Positions 59,260 through 64,000 of a stretch of 64,000 bases of DNA are shown piece by piece. A program made the translations under genes and the position numbers. Source of the DNA: QVMG01 sp032073245 (GTDB lineage Bacteria > Bacteroidota > Bacteroidia > Bacteroidales > Tannerellaceae); NCBI GenBank assembly GCA_032073245.1, contig DAMANX010000004.1, positions 1 through 64,000 on the forward strand, written 5' to 3'. Every line of letters starts with the position of its first letter. Within the stretch, counting starts at the first letter, position 1. Under the pieces are notes generated by a model. The model had not been told where the DNA came from and made no database searches. It saw nothing but the letters and a program-made list of their open reading frames with translations.

Positions 59260-61626
59260 ATGAAGAATATATCCTTCAAACTCATCTTCCGGAGTTGGTG
59301 GCGTAATAAAACATTTGCTGTTATCTCCATAATCAGCCTTGCTGTAGGTATTGCCTGTACGAATCTACTTGTTGCATTTGTGATACATGAATATAATGTT
59401 GAAGCACATAATCCCAATAGAGACCGTATCTATAGTCTGGTTCAGGATTCTCCCTGGCAGTCGGGCGATCAGATATTCTGGGCTTCCGGTGATATTCTTT
59501 CCATTATTAAAGATCGTTATCCGGAAGTAGAAGATTATCTCTGCCTCACCTACATGCATATGACTAAAATCACAGTAGGCGAATCAATCTACGATCCTTT
59601 AACGTTTTTATATGCCGGAGCTTCTTTACCACGCTTCTTTCCTTACCGTACACTTTCCGGAAATCTGGAAGAGGCATTAACAGAACCAAACAAGATTGCA
59701 CTGACAGAAGCTACTGCGCGCCGGTTCTTCGGCAAGGAAGACCCAATCGGTCAAAGTATTTATATAAATCACTCAGCCAAAGAAGGTACGATGTATCAGG
59801 TAGTGGCTGTTATAGCCGCCTATGATCAGTCTGCCCTCTCGTTTGACGGTATCACTGCCTGGGATCAGAAACCCAGTGGGCAATCTTTCCTTTTAATGAA
59901 TGAATCCGTTGATCAGGAGGGATTTGCTCTCCGTTTGAAAGAAGATGGTATTCATCCCTTTATGGGAGATAAAGGGCGTTATTACCTGTATACTTTACAG
60001 GAAAATTTCTTCAGGGGACACGAATATAAGGGACTATATTATCCACACATTATGAAGCAAAACAAACTTACCCTGGATATCGGTTTGTTCTCCGCACTAC
60101 TTATCTTGCTGATAGCTTGTTTCAATTATATCAATCTCAATTTCTCTCGTCTGCTGCACCAGGTAAAAATGGTACACGTTCAACGATTGATGGGCGCCTC
60201 TCGCATCGATATTGACAAACAGTTATTTTTTGACATTTTTTTCACCGTACTTGCTGGCTTTCTACTCTCATTGCTTATTATGTATGATCTCATTCCGGTA
60301 TTCAATTCCATATTATCCGGGCAAATGAAAGCCTCTTTTATATTCAGTGGGCAGGTTATACCTGTATTGATCGTACTGATACTTATCCTTTCCATGCTGC
60401 CAGCCATTTATGTAAGCCGTAAGATTGGAGTGCTTTCCCGACAAAACCATCTTGAACTGGCGGGTGGAGAAAACAAACAAAGTATCATAGCTATATTATC
60501 TGTTGCACAATTCGCGATTTCCATTGCATTAATCATTGCAACCCAGACAGTCAACAGCCAGGTCGGACTGATCAGTCAGGGGGGAGAGGCGTATCAAGGG
60601 CTGATCGAGATACAAAGTGAAGGCCCTGCAAAAGCGTTGGTTGAAGAGCTACGTACCCATCCCGAATTAGGCGAGATAAGTACAGCCGGAATACCATTAT
60701 TTAACTATGGTATACGGGAGATAACCATCATCAATCCTGATGAAAGCGAGACGAATTTGACGTTAGTGGAATTATATTGGGATAATGCTTTTCAATCCAC
60801 TTTCCATATTGGGCTGCAGCAAGGTATGCAACCGGAAGAAGCCCTTGCAAATTTCTCCCGTCCTGTTTACATTAATCGACGTTTTGCAGATCTATTTGTT
60901 GGAAAAGAAGAAAACCCGATTGGAAAATCGGTAAAGAGCTATGCTAAAGAGTTTGATTTCGGGGATAAGGAAGATGATTCAAAAGAAAACCCAATCACAA
61001 TCATTACAGGAGTTGTGGATAATTTCTTTCTTGGCTCACTGGAACAAGAGGTCTCTCCTGCTATTATTCATATTAACAATCAGGTAGACAATTATAATAT
61101 TGTTTATTTTCGTTTAGACAAGAATCATCCGGAGCGATTGAGTAAGGTCAAACAACTATGGGAAAAGCATAACCCCGGTCAATTATTCACATACAAGCAT
61201 GTATACGAGGAGTTCGTTACCAATAACCAAAAAGCGTTCGGACTCGCGGATCTGTTACTCATGTACTCGCTGATCAGCATCTTTCTCACCTGCTTCGGAC
61301 TTTTCGGGATCGCATTGTATGCAGCCGAACAACGTACAAAAGAAATTGGTATCCGAAAAGTAAATGGAGCCACGATATGGCAAATGGTTAAATTACTCAA
61401 TAAACAATTCATTATTTGGATAGGAATAGCTTTTCTTATAGCTGCACCTGTTTCCTGGATTCTTCTGAATCGTTGGCTTCAAAGCTTTGTTTACCGTACG
61501 GATATAACAGTTAGCGTGTTCTTAGTGGCATTATTAGTCGTAGCATCAATCGCAATGCTCACCGTAAGTTGGCATAGCTTCAGAGCTGCATCGAGAAATC
61601 CGGTAAAAGCCTTAAGAGATGAGTAA
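59260..61626 (+). CDS. MacB/FtsX-type ABC permease
   Basis: This 788-residue permease has four pairs of membrane helices and two large extracytoplasmic domains of the MacB periplasmic type. The opening LIFRSWWRNKTFAVISIISL and the FtsX motif RTKEIGIRKVNGATIWQMV near 695-713 define it. The length is typical for Bacteroidota two-FtsX-domain permeases that act with a separate ATPase and adaptor, neither of which is in the window. It is followed after 33 bases by a paralog. Confidence 0.92.
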   Translation: MKNISFKLIFRSWWRNKTFAVISIISLAVGIACTNLLVAFVIHEYNVEAHNPNRDRIYSLVQDSPWQSGDQIFWASGDILSIIKDRYPEVEDYLCLTYMHMTKITVGESIYDPLTFLYAGASLPRFFPYRTLSGNLEEALTEPNKIALTEATARRFFGKEDPIGQSIYINHSAKEGTMYQVVAVIAAYDQSALSFDGITAWDQKPSGQSFLLMNESVDQEGFALRLKEDGIHPFMGDKGRYYLYTLQENFFRGHEYKGLYYPHIMKQNKLTLDIGLFSALLILLIACFNYINLNFSRLLHQVKMVHVQRLMGASRIDIDKQLFFDIFFTVLAGFLLSLLIMYDLIPVFNSILSGQMKASFIFSGQVIPVLIVLILILSMLPAIYVSRKIGVLSRQNHLELAGGENKQSIIAILSVAQFAISIALIIATQTVNSQVGLISQGGEAYQGLIEIQSEGPAKALVEELRTHPELGEISTAGIPLFNYGIREITIINPDESETNLTLVELYWDNAFQSTFHIGLQQGMQPEEALANFSRPVYINRRFADLFVGKEENPIGKSVKSYAKEFDFGDKEDDSKENPITIITGVVDNFFLGSLEQEVSPAIIHINNQVDNYNIVYFRLDKNHPERLSKVKQLWEKHNPGQLFTYKHVYEEFVTNNQKAFGLADLLLMYSLISIFLTCFGLFGIALYAAEQRTKEIGIRKVNGATIWQMVKLLNKQFIIWIGIAFLIAAPVSWILLNRWLQSFVYRTDITVSVFLVALLVVASIAMLTVSWHSFRAASRNPVKALRDE

Positions 61627-61659
61627 AGTATTCATAGAACAAAGAAAAACAAAGTATCA

Positions 61660-64000
61660 TGCAGAATATATCATTCAAACTTATTTTCCGAAGCTGGTGG
61701 CGCAATAAAACATTTACTGTTATCTCTATCCTAAGCCTTGCGGTTGGCATGCACTAATCTGTTGGCTGCTTTTGTAATACATGAGTATAATATCGAAGGG
61801 AAAAATCCGAATATAGATCGGATTGTTGCGGTTAAACGAACTTTTACGGATAGCGGGACAGAGAACTTTACAATGCATCCTCCGGTTATCTCTCAGTTAC
61901 TTAGTCATGTTCCCGAATTAGAGAGCGTGTGTACGGTTAAATATTGGTTCACAGTTTCTCATTGTAAAGTAGAAGAGAATTTCTTTACTGACTTTAACGT
62001 GCTTGACGTAGATAGCGCTTTCTATCGTTTCTTTCCTCAAAAAGTACTCAGTGGAAGCTTGGAAGATGCCATGGTTGGGCCAGACCGGATCGTATTGACC
62101 GAACATTTTGCCAAACGTCTGTTCGGTCGTAACGATCCGATCGGACAAACTCTTCAAATATACTTCAGGCCCTTTCCTCGTGAAAAGCGGGAAGGTCTCG
62201 TTACTTTTACCGTTTCGGCTGTTGTCAAAGAGGATAATCAGGCGGCAAACCGTTTTGATGCACTGTTTATAGCTCAACCAACAACAGCAACCACTTATTT
62301 TATGTTGAAGGATAACATTTCAATTGCTGATCTGCAAGCTAAAACTAAAGATTTAGTCCTTATATCTCCATCCGGACAAGGTGCACCGCTTAAATATACA
62401 TTTCTAAGTATATCTGAGGCTTGTTTTGACCAGGCTACCGGCTTAAGCACACTTTTAAAGAATCCCAATCGCAATTTGTTGTGGATTGCTCTTTTTTCTG
62501 CAATCCTCATATTGATTATTGCCTGTTTTAACTACGTCAACCTTAGCTTTTCACGTGTATTCAAACAATTATATTCTCTGCACATACAGAAACTGATGGG
62601 TGCCAATCCCCTGCAACTGAGCGTGCAGCTTTTTGCCGATACCTTTATGACTGTCGGTATGGGTTTCCTGATTGCACAATTAATACAACTTGATTTACTA
62701 GGAATAATGAGTCGAATTATGTCCGTACAGGTTACTGCTTCTTTCCTGTACAGCAGCCAGGTGCTACCGATTACTTTCGGATTCATATTTCTGTTGGGCT
62801 GTATCCCGGCTTTATACATGAGCCGACGTCTGCCCGAGATGTCAATATCTTCCTACAACAATTTCTACCGAGGGAAGGCCAAGCATCGGATCATCACCAC
62901 ACTGGCAGTCCTCCAATTTACCATATCGTTTGTGCTGATCATTGGAAGTTTTACCCTACGGCAACAGCTCTCCCTTCTCTATAATAAAACAGAACGCTAT
63001 CGGGATGTTTATACCTTTACAATTGGCGGACAGGGGCGCTTTACAACACTTATGGGTTCGCTGAAAGAACGTGCCATCCTTATTCCAGGCGTAAAAGCGG
63101 CTACAGTAACTATCGAAAGCCGTCCTTTCGAAGTTCAGATGGAAAATGGAAGTTTTATTGCGTATTGCACTATAGATAACGGAGATGAGGATATGATGGA
63201 AGTAATGAACCATACGTTATTACAAGGACTACCCTGGAAAGAAGCTTTAGCCCGATTCCCCAACCCGGCCTACCTGAATCGTACCTGGGCAGAAATTCTG
63301 TTCCCTGATGGAGAAATACCCATTGGCCATTCCATAAAAGAGTATGATCCAAAGTTTGGCGAACATCAGTATAGCAAAGAGGTGGATCATGTGATAGCCG
63401 GTGTGGTGGAAGACTATTATTGGACTCATGTTACAAATAGCCTCGAAACACCTATTGGAAAAGGCATTATTACTTATACAAAGGATAGTTACTATCTGAA
63501 TGTACATATTGACCGTAAACATGCTTCTTCCGCTATTCGACAAATCTATGTCGAATGGGATAAGTTGCATCCTGGAGAGTACTTAGAACATGAGAATTTG
63601 TATGACAGAGTGTCGAACAATAATAAGAAACTCTTTGAGTTTTCAGAGTTGCTACTGATGTATTCCATTATCAGTCTTTTACTGACCTGTTTCGGACTAT
63701 TCGGTATGGCTCTCTATGCGATAGAGCAACGTACAAAGGAGATTGGCATACGCAAAGTAAATGGTTCCACAACCTTACAGATCATGTTATTGCTTAATCG
63801 CCAATTTATCGGTTGGATCGGGATAGCTTATGTGATTGCAATTCCTATAGCCTGGTTACTGCTTAGCCATTGGATGCAAAACTTCGTTTATCGGGCTGAT
63901 TTCAGTATCTGGATATATATCTTCTCATTACTGATTGTTTTAGCTATAACCTTACTCACTGTAAGCTGGCACAGCTATAAAGCAGCATCAGGGAATCCGG
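61660..64000 (+). pseudogene. Second MacB/FtsX permease, frameshifted, cut by window end
   Basis: It starts MQNISFKLIFRSWWRNKTFT, almost as the previous gene, and stops after 33 codons at GMH-stop (near 61757). Compared with GIACTNLLVAFVIHEYN in the first copy, five bases appear to be missing around GGCATGCACT. After that the frame is open to the window end, with LLIACFNYVNL-like and RTKEIGIRKVNGSTTLQIML segments. An internal start at 61874 could give an N-terminally short protein. It runs past 64,000. Confidence 0.8.

Overview
The window looks like a Bacteroidota (Bacteroidales) chromosome. The evidence is several TAnnTTTG-type promoters, RteC- and CTnDOT-like transfer genes, two FecI/FecR/TonB-receptor sets with STN domains, and genes for DUF1896, DUF3945 and DUF4249 proteins. 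Genus cannot be fixed from the sequence alone.

Positions 1 to about 32,100 are the distal part of an integrative and conjugative element (ICE). On the plus strand lie a DUF3945/DUF4099 protein, topoisomerase III, a small unknown protein, a DUF1896 protein and a 1,902-residue methylase-helicase. Everything from 10.6 to 31.7 kb is on the minus strand. Read in transcription order this is: a short ORF with a dihydrofolate-reductase-like gene; an ECF sigma factor, FecR and a TonB receptor; a Cys/His-rich lipoprotein; a small HHHH membrane protein; a five-gene lipid A modification cluster; a second Cys/His-rich lipoprotein; a Fur-type repressor; a second HHHH protein; a CusB-CusA-TolC RND pump; a 90-residue membrane protein; a metal P-type ATPase; and rteC. 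The element ends at about 32,072-32,108, in a duplicated 3' piece of a tRNA gene followed by a terminator. The intact tRNA and the integrase should lie to the left, outside the window.

The most interesting system is in the cargo. One bipartite motif, GTAGGG-N13-ATGCG on the minus strand, stands with identical spacing before the ECF sigma gene and before both Cys/His-rich lipoprotein genes. The receptor has an STN signalling domain and a His-rich loop. Together these suggest a mobile metal-sensing surface-signalling regulon that makes metal-binding lipoproteins, next to efflux pumps and lipid A remodelling genes.

Positions 32.1 to 64 kb are host chromosome, partly degraded. Two neighbouring genes carry single-base frameshifts (32.5-34.1 kb). 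An arsenic operon follows (arsR, arsN-like acetyltransferase, acr3, ArsF-like, ArsG-like, and a thioredoxin-ArsM fusion) with three palindromic ArsR boxes; it abuts a truncated S41 peptidase. Then come a 433-residue orphan, a DJ-1 pseudogene, DUF421 and TMEM175-like membrane proteins, an RRM protein, a toxin-antitoxin pair, small stress and VOC-fold proteins, GNAT and AlkD-like genes, and a repeat-rich 1-kb gap. A second ECF sigma/FecR/TonB receptor/DUF4249 locus has its own pair of ECF-type promoters. The window closes with VOC proteins, gene remnants, a DUF6377-type regulator, a Crp/Fnr regulator and two tandem MacB/FtsX-type permeases, the second frameshifted and cut by the window end. Dispersed palindromic repeats sit in the intergenic spaces of this half.
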